This document shows positions 1 to 7,151 of a stretch of DNA of 8,488 bases, piece by piece. The stretch is from positions 1 to 8,488 of the forward strand of contig JAYRFV010000114.1 of NCBI GenBank assembly GCA_041908165.1, in the 5' to 3' direction. Origin of the DNA: JACQZU01 sp041908165. Its GTDB lineage: Bacteria; Acidobacteriota; Holophagae; Holophagales; Holophagaceae. Position numbers and translations under genes: made by a program. The notes below the pieces were generated by a model. The model was not told where the DNA came from. It saw nothing but the letters and a program-made list of their open reading frames with translations, and did no database searches. Positions within the stretch are counted from its first letter, which is position 1. Each line of letters starts with the position of its first letter.

Positions 1-393
1 AAGGTCCGCGTCGAACCCCGGCCGCCGGAACCCGCGCCGGCGGCGAAGGAGCCGGCGGAGGCCCCGAGGCCCGCGGCGCTCCCACCCGATCCCAGCTACA
101 TCCCTCCCCAGCTGGTCCGGCTGGCTCCTGCCGCCCACCCGCGCAGGTTCCTCGGCACCTCCCCGAACCCCTGGAGGAACCAGGAGATCACCGTGCGCGT
201 GCAGGTCCAGGTCGATGCCCAGGGCCGGCTGGAGAAGGCCAGCGTGCTCGAGGGCGTCGCGGGTCCCTGGGGCTACAACGAGTCCGCCCTGCGGGCGATC
301 TCCGATTCCACCTATGCCCCGGCCCAGCGCGGCGGACGGGCGGTGGCCGGCAGCCTGGAAGTCCGCGTGCGCTTCGTGCCGCCGGCGCGCTGA
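1..393 (+). CDS. TonB-like energy transducer, C-terminal part (5' truncated by window edge)
   Basis: The reading frame is open from base 1 to the TGA at 391-393, giving 130 residues. The first ~35 residues are rich in Pro, Ala and Glu (PPEPAPAAKEPAEAP), like the periplasm-spanning linker of TonB proteins. The last ~75 residues match a TonB C-terminal domain: a beta strand with alternating valines (ITVRVQVQVDAQGRLEKASVLEG), then YNESALRAI, then a final strand (LEVRVRFVPPAR). In this family the C-terminal domain contacts TonB-dependent outer-membrane receptors and passes on energy from ExbB/ExbD in the inner membrane. The N-terminal membrane anchor would lie left of the window and is not seen. 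An in-frame GTG at 193 also exists, but the frame continues upstream with family-like linker sequence, so I do not take it as the start. A TonB_C-containing periplasmic protein other than TonB itself is the main alternative. Confidence 0.75.
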   Translation, partial: KVRVEPRPPEPAPAAKEPAEAPRPAALPPDPSYIPPQLVRLAPAAHPRRFLGTSPNPWRNQEITVRVQVQVDAQGRLEKASVLEGVAGPWGYNESALRAISDSTYAPAQRGGRAVAGSLEVRVRFVPPAR

Positions 394-399
394 GGGGGT

Positions 400-978
400 T
401 CAGCCCTTCCAGCGGCGGGGGTCGTGCTCCGACAGCCCCAGCTGGTCCAGCACCCGGGTCGCGAACCCGTCGAACAGGTCCTCCAGGGTGGCGGGCCGGC
501 TGTAGAACCCGGGCAGGAGGGGCATCACCGTGGCGCCGGCATCGTGGACGCGCAGCATGTTCTCGAGGTGGATCCGGTTCAGCGGGGTCTCCCTCAGGCA
601 CAGCACCAGGGGCCGCCGCTCCTTCAGGCAGACGTCCGCCGCCCGGGACACCAGGCCCTCGCTGGTGCCCGCGGCGATGCGCCCAAGGGTGCCCGCGCTG
701 CAGGGCACCACCACCATTCCGTCCTGCCGGTGGCTGCCGGAGGAGATGTCGGCGCCCAGGTCGCGCTCGTCGCGGAAGGCCACCTTGGGCAGGCCGCACA
801 GGTCCTTCACCGTCAGACCGGTCTCGTCGAGGAGGCAGCGCTTCCCGGTGGGACTCGCCAGAAGGGCGATGGCGGATACGGTGTCGCTCTGGGCAAGCCG
901 GCGGAGCACGGCCACCCCGAAGGCCGAGCCTGAAGCTCCCGTGAGGGCGAGGGTGAGGCGTTTCCCGGGCGGTGCCAT
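400..978 (-). CDS. ubiX: Flavin prenyltransferase UbiX
   Basis: The 192-residue product has the usual UbiX length. UbiX joins a dimethylallyl group to FMN to make prenylated FMN, the cofactor of UbiD-type decarboxylases, for example in ubiquinone synthesis. Seen here: the N-terminal FMN-binding turn LTGASGSAFG (residues 12-21), PCSAGTLGRIAAG (92-104), the hallmark ADVCLKERRPLVLCLRETPLNRIHLENM (114-141) and LPGFYSRP (155-162). K119, E130, Y159, R175 and W190 each sit 10 residues before the K129/E140/Y169/R185/W200 set I recall for Pseudomonas UbiX, so the active site looks complete. The frame is open further upstream, but that part is low-complexity and unlike the family, so I chose the ATG at 978. 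There is no good Shine-Dalgarno site. A TATCCT box (993-988) only ~10 nt before the ATG suggests a very short leader. The gene converges on the TonB gene. No ubiD partner is in view. Confidence 0.93.
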   Translation of the reverse strand: MAPPGKRLTLALTGASGSAFGVAVLRRLAQSDTVSAIALLASPTGKRCLLDETGLTVKDLCGLPKVAFRDERDLGADISSGSHRQDGMVVVPCSAGTLGRIAAGTSEGLVSRAADVCLKERRPLVLCLRETPLNRIHLENMLRVHDAGATVMPLLPGFYSRPATLEDLFDGFATRVLDQLGLSEHDPRRWKG

Positions 979-1030
979 GGTGATGGCAGGATAGGCGGTT
1001 CCAGCCCCGGGGGCTAGGCGGGCAGGGGCT

Positions 1031-1474
1031 TCAGGCGGAAATTGGCGTCCAGGGTTCCCAGGACGGATCAAGTTCCCCGGCCCGGACCGCCGGCGCGGAG
1101 GGCCGGCCGCCCAGGACGTTCCGGACCATGGCGACGAGGGCGGCCTGCTTGCAGGGCTTGTGCAGGACCCCGGCCGGCGCCAGGCCACGGATCTCGAGGG
1201 CGGTGGCTGGATCCTTGTGGGCGGTGACGATGACCACCGGGACCTGGCCGAGGCGCCGGTCGGAAGCGCAGGCCCGGGCGATGTCGGCACCCGCGCACCC
1301 AGGGATGGAAAAATCGAGCAGGATCAGGTCCGGGATCCGCTGATGGAGCACGGCGACCACCTGGCTCACCTGGTAGGGGAGGACCTCGTCGACGGACCAG
1401 CCGTGTTCCTGAAGGCAGGCGGAGGTGTAGCGGCGGTCGATCCGGCTGTCGTCGATCAGGGCGATGCGGGGCAT
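1031..1474 (-). CDS. Single-domain CheY-like response regulator
   Basis: The 147-residue product is one receiver domain (about residues 1-122) plus a 25-residue tail of no recognisable type. All canonical positions are present: acidic pair D8-D9 (IALIDDS), phospho-acceptor D54 (LILLDFSIPG), switch Thr T84 (VVIVTAHK) and K106 (VLHKPC). It should therefore accept phosphate from a histidine kinase and signal by protein contact, as it has no DNA-binding or enzymatic output domain. A strong AGGAGG (1485-1480) lies 5 nt before the ATG at 1474. It overlaps the stop codon of the upstream CZB gene (TGAGGAGG), with only 10 nt between the two genes, so the pair is probably co-transcribed and translationally coupled. 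No kinase gene is in the window. Partner and output are unknown; CheY-like control of motility or relay signalling are both possible. Confidence 0.88.
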   Translation of the reverse strand: MPRIALIDDSRIDRRYTSACLQEHGWSVDEVLPYQVSQVVAVLHQRIPDLILLDFSIPGCAGADIARACASDRRLGQVPVVIVTAHKDPATALEIRGLAPAGVLHKPCKQAALVAMVRNVLGGRPSAPAVRAGELDPSWEPWTPISA

Positions 1475-1479
1475 GGCGG

Positions 1480-1487
1480 CCTCCTCA
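1480..1487 (-). promoter_or_regulatory. Shine-Dalgarno overlapping the upstream stop codon (TGAGGAGG)
   Basis: Read on the minus strand, TGAGGAGG combines the TGA stop of the CZB gene with a full AGGAGG ribosome-binding site for the receiver gene. Ribosomes ending the first gene would sit on the initiation site of the second, which argues for coupled synthesis. It also fixes the receiver start at 1474. Confidence 0.75.
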
Positions 1488-1880
1488 GCTGGCGGAAGGG
1501 AGCAGCTCGAGCGTGGGCCAGGGCCGCGGGGCCGCGTGGATGCTGCGGAAGCTCAGCAGGGCCCGCATCGCCTCCGTGTAGGCGGGCCGGAAGTCCCAGT
1601 CGAAGCTGCGCTCCGCGTCGGCGTTCCGGCCCGCCTGCCTGAGCCGGATGATCCGTGCGATGCAGCGGTGGAACTCCGCGTGGGTGCGCTGGAGGGAGAG
1701 GAAGGCCGGGTTCGAGCCGTAGGTGCGCTCCCCCTCGCCGGCGATCCACAGCCCGAGGTCGCAGCTGTCTTCGCGCTCCAACCGGTCCGGGTCCAGGGTC
1801 TCCCGGCTGTAGCCGGCAACCAGGAGGTCGAGGCGGAACTTCCACTGCATGTGCTGGGTGATCGCCTGCCTGAGGTCCAT
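1485..1880 (-). CDS. Free-standing CZB (chemoreceptor zinc-binding) domain protein
   Basis: The 131-residue product matches the CZB helical-bundle family. Its 3His-1Cys zinc set is visible in order: H10 in QHMQWKFRLDLL, C40 in DSCDLGLWI, and H67 and H71 in RTHAEFH. CZB domains are normally attached to chemoreceptors or diguanylate cyclases such as DgcZ, where they respond to zinc or oxidants such as hypochlorite through the zinc-bound cysteine. Here the domain fills almost the whole protein. There is no membrane segment, no MCP signalling hairpin and no GGDEF motif, so it must act through a partner, plausibly the receiver encoded 10 nt downstream (inference). AGGAGG (1894-1889) lies 8 nt before the ATG at 1880 and supports the start. 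The last ~20 residues (HAAPRPWPTLELLPSAS) are not part of the domain. A hemerythrin-like or generic four-helix bundle is the alternative, but the Cys-x-x-Gly-x-Trp motif favours CZB. Confidence 0.85.
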   Translation of the reverse strand: MDLRQAITQHMQWKFRLDLLVAGYSRETLDPDRLEREDSCDLGLWIAGEGERTYGSNPAFLSLQRTHAEFHRCIARIIRLRQAGRNADAERSFDWDFRPAYTEAMRALLSFRSIHAAPRPWPTLELLPSAS

Positions 1881-1920
1881 GGAACCACCCTCCTTCCTTC
1901 CCGAAGGTAGGGGGGACCCC

Positions 1921-1940
1921 GGACCGGCTCCATACGGTCC
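1921..1940. repeat. Inverted repeat between the NarL-type and CZB genes
   Basis: GGACCG and CGGTCC form a perfect 6-bp inverted repeat with an 8-nt spacer, in the 87-nt gap after the NarL-type regulator stop. No T-run follows on either strand, so it is a weak terminator candidate. A regulator operator or mRNA-processing hairpin ahead of the CZB gene is equally possible. Confidence 0.35.
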
Positions 1941-1967
1941 ATTGCGTAGCCGGGCCGGGACCCCGCT

Positions 1968-2579
<612 letters not shown>

Positions 2580-2603
2580 GGGGCGGGTGCCTTGGATGGA
2601 TTC

Positions 2604-2632
2604 AACATACCGATGAATGCAGGGCACGGCAA
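2604..2632 (-). promoter_or_regulatory. Candidate sigma70-type promoter of the NarL-type regulator
   Basis: On the minus strand TTGCCG (2632-2627), a 17-bp spacer and TATGTT (2609-2604) match the -35 and -10 consensus at 4/6 each. Transcription would start near 2597, giving a leader of about 18 nt. It lies in the 116-bp divergent gap with aguB. Sequence-only call. Confidence 0.4.
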
Positions 2633-2662
2633 AGCCGGCGCGTCGGAGGGGCACGCCCGCCC

Positions 2663-2671
2663 TGCTATCCT
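2663..2671 (+). promoter_or_regulatory. Candidate extended -10 element for aguBA
   Basis: TG-C-TATCCT is a TGn-extended -10 box (4/6 match in the hexamer), about 25 nt before the aguB GTG. No convincing -35 hexamer lies at 16-18 bp, which is compatible with an extended -10 promoter or with activator dependence. Transcription would start near 2678, just before the Shine-Dalgarno site. Confidence 0.3.
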
Positions 2672-2695
2672 CGAACCCTCCGGGGAGGTTTCGAG

Positions 2696-3598
2696 GTGGC
2701 GGAGCGCGCGTACCGAGTCGGTCTGGTGCAGATGAGCTGCGGCCCCGATCCAGAGGCCAACCTGCGAACCGCCCTGGACCGGGTGGCCGAGGCGGCGGGC
2801 CGCGGGGCCCAGGTGGTCTGCCTGCCCGAGCTGTTCCAGGCCCAGTACTTCTGCCAGCGCGAGGACGCCGCCCTGTTCGATCTGGCGGAGCCGATCCCGG
2901 GGCCATCCACCGCGCGCCTGTCCGACTGCGCCGCGAAGCACGGGGTCGCCCTGGTGGCCTCGCTGTTCGAACGCCGGGCGGCGGGGCTGTACCACAACAC
3001 CGCCACGGTCTTCGACGCGGACGGCAGCCTGAAGGGCATCTACCGGAAGATGCACATCCCCGACGATCCCCTCTACTACGAGAAGTACTACTTCACGCCC
3101 GGCGATCTGGGATTCAAGGTCCACGACACCCGCTTCGGCCGCCTCGGCACCCTGGTCTGCTGGGACCAGTGGTACCCGGAAGGCGCCCGCCTGACCGCCC
3201 TGCGCGGCGCCAGCGTCCTGTTCTACCCCACCGCCATCGGCTGGCACCCCGCCGAGAAGGCCGAATTCGGCGTCGCCCAGCACGATGCCTGGCGCACCAT
3301 CCAGCGCAGCCACGCCATCGCCAACGGCGTGTTCGTGGCGGCGGTGAACCGGGTCGGCTTCGAGACCGGCGACATCCGCGGCAACCGGGCGGAGGGACAG
3401 GGCCTCGAGTTCTGGGGCGGCTCCTTCTTCTGCGACCCCTTCGGCCGGGTGCTGGCGGAGGCCTCCCATGGATCCGAGGAGATCCTGATCGGCGAGGTCG
3501 ATCCCCGGCTGCTGGAGGACACCCGGCGCAACTGGCCCTTCCTGCGCGACCGCAGGATCGATGCCTACGGCGACCTTCCCTGCCGCTACCTGGACTGA
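2696..3598 (+). CDS. aguB: N-carbamoylputrescine amidase (carbon-nitrogen hydrolase)
   Basis: The 300-residue product hydrolyses N-carbamoylputrescine to putrescine, CO2 and ammonia, the last step of the agmatine route to polyamines. It is a single nitrilase-superfamily domain with the full Glu-Lys-Cys triad: E45 in CLPELFQAQYF, K118 in YRKMHIPDDP and C155 in VCWDQWYPEGAR. The segments YYEKYYFTPGD, FYPTAIGWHP and GGSFFCDPFG are typical of the AguB subgroup. Length agrees with the family (about 290-300). The GTG at 2696 is chosen because GGGGAGG (2682-2688) sits 7 nt upstream and the first beta strand (YRVGLVQMSC) follows at once. The aguA gene begins 3 nt after the stop, which strongly supports the substrate assignment over other nitrilase-family amidases. 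Start of a two-gene operon. Confidence 0.94.
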   Translation: MAERAYRVGLVQMSCGPDPEANLRTALDRVAEAAGRGAQVVCLPELFQAQYFCQREDAALFDLAEPIPGPSTARLSDCAAKHGVALVASLFERRAAGLYHNTATVFDADGSLKGIYRKMHIPDDPLYYEKYYFTPGDLGFKVHDTRFGRLGTLVCWDQWYPEGARLTALRGASVLFYPTAIGWHPAEKAEFGVAQHDAWRTIQRSHAIANGVFVAAVNRVGFETGDIRGNRAEGQGLEFWGGSFFCDPFGRVLAEASHGSEEILIGEVDPRLLEDTRRNWPFLRDRRIDAYGDLPCRYLD

Positions 3599-3601
3599 GC
3601 C

Positions 3602-4663
3602 GTGGCCGAACCGCAAACGCGCCTGCCCGCCGAGTGGGAGCCGCACGCGGCCACCTGGCTGGCCTGGCCGCACAACCGCTGGGACTGGCCCGGCAAGTTC
3701 GCCGCCATCCCCTTCGTCTACGCCGAGATCATCCGCCACCTGGGTCAACGCGAGCAGGTCGAACTGCTCGTCCAGAACGCCGCCGCCGAGGCCAAGGCTC
3801 GCCGGGTCCTCGGGAAGGCCCACGTGCCGACCGATCGGGTGCGGTTCCACCGGTGGCCCACCGACCGGATCTGGACCCGCGACAGCGGCTGCACTTTCGT
3901 CCACCGAGGCGGCGACCTCGGGGCCGTGGCCTGGCGGTTCAACGCCTGGGCCAAATACGACGATTTCACCCGCGATCAGGCCATCGCTCCGCGCATGGGC
4001 GAAGCGGCAGGAGCTCGGGGCGCCCGTCCGCTCTGGAAGAACCGCCGGGTGGTCCTCGAGGGCGGCTCCATCGACAGCAGCGGCGACGGCGTGCTGCTGA
4101 CCACCGAGGAGTGCCTGCTCAGCGACGTCCAGCAGCGCAACCCCGGGATGGACCGTGCCGCCTACGAGGCGGTCTTCGCGGAGCACCTCGGCGTCCGCCA
4201 GGTGCTCTGGCTCGGCCGCGGCATCGAAGGCGACGACACCCACGGCCACGTGGACGACATCAGCCGCTTCGTCGGGCCTACGACGGTCATCACCGCCGTG
4301 GAGACCGACCCGAGCGACCCCAACCACGCGCCCCTCCGCGACAACCTCGCCCGGCTGCGGGCCGCCCGGGATCCGCGGGGGAAGCCCTTCGAGGTGGTGG
4401 AACTGCCCCTGCCACGCCCTGTGCACTTCGGCGGCCGCAGGCTGCCGGCCAGCTACGCCAATTTCTACATCGCCAACGGCCTGGTGCTGGTGCCGGTGTT
4501 CAATGATCCCAACGACAGGCATGCCCTGGACCTGCTGGCTCGACTGTTCCCGGACCGGGAGGTGGTCGGCATCTACAGCGGCGACCTGGTCTGGGGCTTC
4601 GGCGCGCTGCACTGCATGACCCAGCAGCAGCCATGTTCTCCGGGGGTCCGGCCTTCGGCCTAA
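3602..4663 (+). CDS. aguA: Agmatine deiminase (AguA; PPAD-type guanidine-modifying enzyme)
   Basis: The 353-residue product converts agmatine to N-carbamoylputrescine and ammonia, the substrate of the adjacent AguB. Family landmarks in order: PAEWEPHAATWLAWP (9-23), WTRDSG (91-96), VVLEGGSID (150-158), GDDTHGHVDDISRF (210-223), ANFYIANG (286-293) and the C-terminal catalytic-Cys block GIYSGDLVWGFGALHCMTQQQP (C338). Catalytic-type residues D94, H216, D218 and C338 are all present. The start is GTG at 3602, 3 nt after the aguB stop, so translation is probably coupled; no separate strong Shine-Dalgarno site is visible. The last ~9 residues after QQQP look non-conserved. The paired AguB argues for agmatine deiminase rather than a peptidylarginine deiminase, a name often carried over in databases. 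No arginine decarboxylase gene is in view to supply agmatine. Confidence 0.94.
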   Translation: MAEPQTRLPAEWEPHAATWLAWPHNRWDWPGKFAAIPFVYAEIIRHLGQREQVELLVQNAAAEAKARRVLGKAHVPTDRVRFHRWPTDRIWTRDSGCTFVHRGGDLGAVAWRFNAWAKYDDFTRDQAIAPRMGEAAGARGARPLWKNRRVVLEGGSIDSSGDGVLLTTEECLLSDVQQRNPGMDRAAYEAVFAEHLGVRQVLWLGRGIEGDDTHGHVDDISRFVGPTTVITAVETDPSDPNHAPLRDNLARLRAARDPRGKPFEVVELPLPRPVHFGGRRLPASYANFYIANGLVLVPVFNDPNDRHALDLLARLFPDREVVGIYSGDLVWGFGALHCMTQQQPCSPGVRPSA

Positions 4664-4684
4664 CACCGCATCGGCGGACCGCCC
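4642..4684. repeat. Branched inverted-repeat structure at the aguA 3' end
   Basis: GGTCCG (4645-4650) pairs with CGGACC (4675-4680), extended by GGG/CCC (4642-4644 with 4682-4684) around a bulged G. Inside lie two small hairpins, one around GGCCTTCGGCC and one around CCG-cat-CGG, so the RNA could form a three-way junction. It overlaps the last codons and stop of aguA and is the first of three structures in this gap. Role unknown: 3'-end protection, terminator help or a repeat element. Confidence 0.4.
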
Positions 4685-4695
4685 CGTACCCCCGC

Positions 4696-4724
4696 GCGAA
4701 GGACGGGCGGAGCCCGTCCTTCGC
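4696..4724. terminator. Perfect 13-bp stem hairpin downstream of aguBA
   Basis: Two 13-nt arms (GCGAAGGACGGGC at 4696-4708 and its exact reverse complement at 4712-4724) flank a 3-nt loop GGA. It starts 33 nt after the aguA stop and is the strongest hairpin in the window. The downstream side (TTGCACTGTG) has no real T-run, so if it terminates the agu operon it is an atypical intrinsic terminator. Its perfect symmetry also fits a dispersed REP-like palindrome. Confidence 0.5.
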
Positions 4725-4733
4725 TTGCACTGT

Positions 4734-4776
4734 GCGGGTTCGGCTTTTGGCCTTGTGCCGCTTGGCTGAACCCCGC
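4734..4776. repeat. Third inverted-repeat structure upstream of hemB
   Basis: GCGGGTTC (4734-4741) pairs with GAACCCCGC (4768-4776) as 8 bp with one bulged C. GGC (4742-4744) can then pair with GCC (4757-4759) inside, leaving a T-rich loop. Together with 4642-4684 and 4696-4724, most of the aguA-hemB gap is self-complementary. The remaining part, 4777-4853, shows a GGAG ribosome-binding site for hemB and no promoter I trust. Confidence 0.35.
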
Positions 4777-4853
4777 GCCCGGCGGGATCGCGTTTGATGG
4801 GGGTTCCTGCCGGACATGGAGGGCTGCGCTACCCTGGAGGCCTGGAGCCGACC

Positions 4854-5834
<981 letters not shown>

Positions 5835-5841
5835 CTCCGGC

Positions 5842-6789
5842 TCAGATCCCGCCCGGATCCTCGATCTGGGCATACAGTTCGTGGGTCAGGTAGCGCTCGC
5901 CGGTGTCGCACAGGACCGCCACCACGGTCTTCCCCTCGCCGAGTTCCGCCGCGACCTTGAGGGCCGCGTGGACGATGGCGCCGGTGCTGATGCCCGACAG
6001 CAGGCCTTCCTCGCGGGCCAGGCGCCGGGCCACGACGATGGCGTCCTCGTAGGCCACCGGCTCGATCCGGCTGAAGGCCGCGCGATTGAGGATCGCCGGG
6101 ACAAAGTTGGGCCCGATGCCCTGGATCTTGTTGGGTCCGGGCGTGCCGGTGCTGAGCAGCGGCGAACTCTGCGGCTCCACCGCCACCACCAGGGTGCCGG
6201 GCTTCCTGTCGGCCAGGACCTCGCCCACGCCGGTGACGGTGCCGCCGGTGCCCACGCCGGAAATGAAGGCGTCCAGTTCCGGCACCTGCTCCAGCACCTC
6301 CAGCGCCGTGGTCTTGCGGTGCACCTCGGGGTTGGCGGGGTTCTCGAACTGGCGCACCAGGAAGTAGGACGGATCGGCCTTGGCCAGTTCCTCGGCCTTC
6401 TCGACCGCCGCCTTCATGCCGCCCGAACCCGGCGTCAGCACCAGCTTCGCCCCGTAGGCCTTCAGCAGGGCACGACGCTCCAGGGTCATGGTGTCGGGCA
6501 TCACCAGGGTGATGGCGTAGCCCTTGGCGGCGGCGACGAAGGCCAGGCCGATGCCGGTGTTGCCGCTGGTGGCCTCGAGGAGGGTCATCCCGGCCCGCAG
6601 GACGCCGCGCGCCTCCGCATCTCGGATCATGTTGAAGGCGATGCGGTCCTTGACGCTGCCGCCCGGGTTGGCGCTCTCCAGCTTCACGTAGACCTTCGCC
6701 GAGCCGGCGGGAACGATGCGGTTGAGCCGGACCACTGGCGTGGAGCCGATCAGGTCATAGGCGTGTTCGGCGCGGATGGGACGGCTCAT
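5842..6789 (-). CDS. cysK: Cysteine synthase (O-acetylserine sulfhydrylase, PLP-dependent)
   Basis: The 315-residue product makes cysteine from O-acetylserine and sulfide. Fold-type II PLP motifs are complete: K47 for the Schiff base in NPGGSVKDRIAFNMI, the substrate loop TSGNTGIGLAF (74-84), the phosphate loop GVGTGGTVTGVG (178-189), GIGPNFVPAIL (224-234), GISTGA with S268 near the PLP ring nitrogen, and CDTGERYL (294-301). Length and motifs fit CysK; CysM or a cystathionine beta-synthase-like enzyme without regulatory domain are weaker alternatives. The ATG at 6789 has AGGAG (6800-6796) 6 nt upstream; an in-frame ATG at 6858 would add 23 residues unlike the family. It is divergent from the metB-like gene across a 437-bp regulatory region, so cysteine supply and cysteine use lie back to back. 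Confidence 0.95.
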   Translation of the reverse strand: MSRPIRAEHAYDLIGSTPVVRLNRIVPAGSAKVYVKLESANPGGSVKDRIAFNMIRDAEARGVLRAGMTLLEATSGNTGIGLAFVAAAKGYAITLVMPDTMTLERRALLKAYGAKLVLTPGSGGMKAAVEKAEELAKADPSYFLVRQFENPANPEVHRKTTALEVLEQVPELDAFISGVGTGGTVTGVGEVLADRKPGTLVVAVEPQSSPLLSTGTPGPNKIQGIGPNFVPAILNRAAFSRIEPVAYEDAIVVARRLAREEGLLSGISTGAIVHAALKVAAELGEGKTVVAVLCDTGERYLTHELYAQIEDPGGI

Positions 6790-6830
6790 GGCGATCTCCT
6801 GGGGAACGTTGATTCGGATCCTCGAACTCC

Positions 6831-6858
6831 ATTCTCCAGTCTCAAGGTTAAAAGTCAA
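6831..6858 (-). promoter_or_regulatory. Candidate promoter of cysK
   Basis: On the minus strand TTGACT (6858-6853), a 16-bp spacer and GAGAAT (6836-6831) match 5/6 and 4/6 of the sigma70 consensus. The start would lie near 6824 and give a leader of about 35 nt. It sits at the edge of an AT-rich island, which may act as an UP-like element. Confidence 0.4.
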
Positions 6859-6885
6859 GTAAATCGATAGTAAAAGTTAAAAATT

Positions 6886-6914
6886 TTAAAATGTTTATAT
6901 TCAATATTTATAAA
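6886..6914 (+). promoter_or_regulatory. Candidate distal promoter of the metB-like gene
   Basis: TTAAAA (6886-6891), a 17-bp spacer and TATAAA (6909-6914) match the sigma70 consensus at 4/6 and 5/6. Transcription would begin near 6921, about 95 nt before the riboswitch. AT-rich DNA yields such matches easily, so this competes with the candidate at 6956-6984. Confidence 0.35.
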
Positions 6915-6915
6915 C
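6893..6915. promoter_or_regulatory. 7-bp inverted repeat, possible operator
   Basis: GTTTATA (6893-6899) and TATAAAC (6909-6915) are perfect reverse complements around a 9-nt spacer, 23 bp in all. The right arm covers the -10 box of the distal metB promoter candidate. Size and placement suit a dimeric regulator binding between divergent cysteine and methionine genes. No specific regulator can be named. Confidence 0.4.
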
Positions 6916-6955
6916 GTGCCTGTCTATGAATGTCGTTCGGAAGGCGAGGATCCCC

Positions 6956-6984
6956 TTGGCGCAGCCCCTCGGTCCGCGGATACT
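6956..6984 (+). promoter_or_regulatory. Candidate proximal promoter of the metB-like gene
   Basis: TTGGCG (6956-6961), a 17-bp spacer and GATACT (6979-6984) match the sigma70 consensus at 4/6 each. The start near 6991 would leave ~24 nt before the riboswitch P1 stem, a usual distance. Less AT-rich than the distal candidate and so less likely to be a chance match. Confidence 0.35.
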
Positions 6985-7014
6985 TGGGGTTCACGCGATC
7001 TTTGTCAGTTCCAT

Positions 7015-7129
7015 AGCGCGATATCCAGAAAGGTGGAGGGACGGGCCCTGTGAAACCTTGGCAACCTGCTCATTGGGGTGTGGTGCCAATTCCTGCCGGT
7101 GGCGATGGCCGCCGGAAAGATGACGAGCT
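7015..7129 (+). ncRNA. SAM-I riboswitch aptamer (S box leader)
   Basis: The leader holds the hallmark conserved stretches of the SAM-I class in order: AGGTGGAGGGACGGGCCC (7031-7048), GTGAAACC then GGCAACC (7050-7066), GGTGCCAATTCCTGC (7082-7096) and GAAAGATGA (7115-7123). P1 can form from 7015-7025 and 7119-7129 with two internal mismatches. P4 is clear: 7096-7103 pairs with 7108-7115, including one G-U pair. These RNAs bind S-adenosylmethionine and usually switch off downstream methionine genes. The gene that follows is a MetB-like enzyme, which fits. A short open frame running through this stretch (6926-7123) is not a gene. I could not assign P3 cleanly by eye. Confidence 0.95.
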
Positions 7130-7151
7130 GTCACGAACTGACTCGCAACAG

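Larger units (their letters stand above)
6846..6916. other. AT-rich promoter island between cysK and metB
   Basis: About 70 bp are close to 85% A+T by eye, with runs such as AAAATTTTAAAA, inside DNA that is otherwise near 70% G+C. It lies upstream of both divergent genes and contains or borders the candidate promoters of each. Probably an easily melted promoter or UP-element region, or a site for an AT-binding nucleoid protein. Confidence 0.6.

Noticed and set aside
1003..1015. AGCCCC/GGGGCT palindrome between the receiver gene and ubiX as a terminator
   Set aside because: The loop would be one base and no T-run follows on either strand; likely chance in GC-rich DNA.
979..1290. Upstream extension of the ubiX frame
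   Set aside because: It overlaps the receiver gene in another frame and is low-complexity; UbiX homology begins at the ATG at 978.
2580..2906. Upstream extension of the NarL-type regulator frame by ~109 residues
   Set aside because: It overlaps aguB on the other strand, is Pro/Gly/Arg-rich, and the receiver domain begins exactly at the internal ATG 2579.
5845..5859. GATCC-N5-GGATC inverted repeat near the hemB/cysK convergent stops
   Set aside because: Only 5 bp, inside the cysK coding end, and no T-run; too weak to call a bidirectional terminator.
6926..7123. Small plus-strand open frame (65 codons) in the cysK-metB gap
   Set aside because: It coincides with the SAM-I aptamer, which explains the conserved sequence. 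There is no Shine-Dalgarno site and no family likeness.
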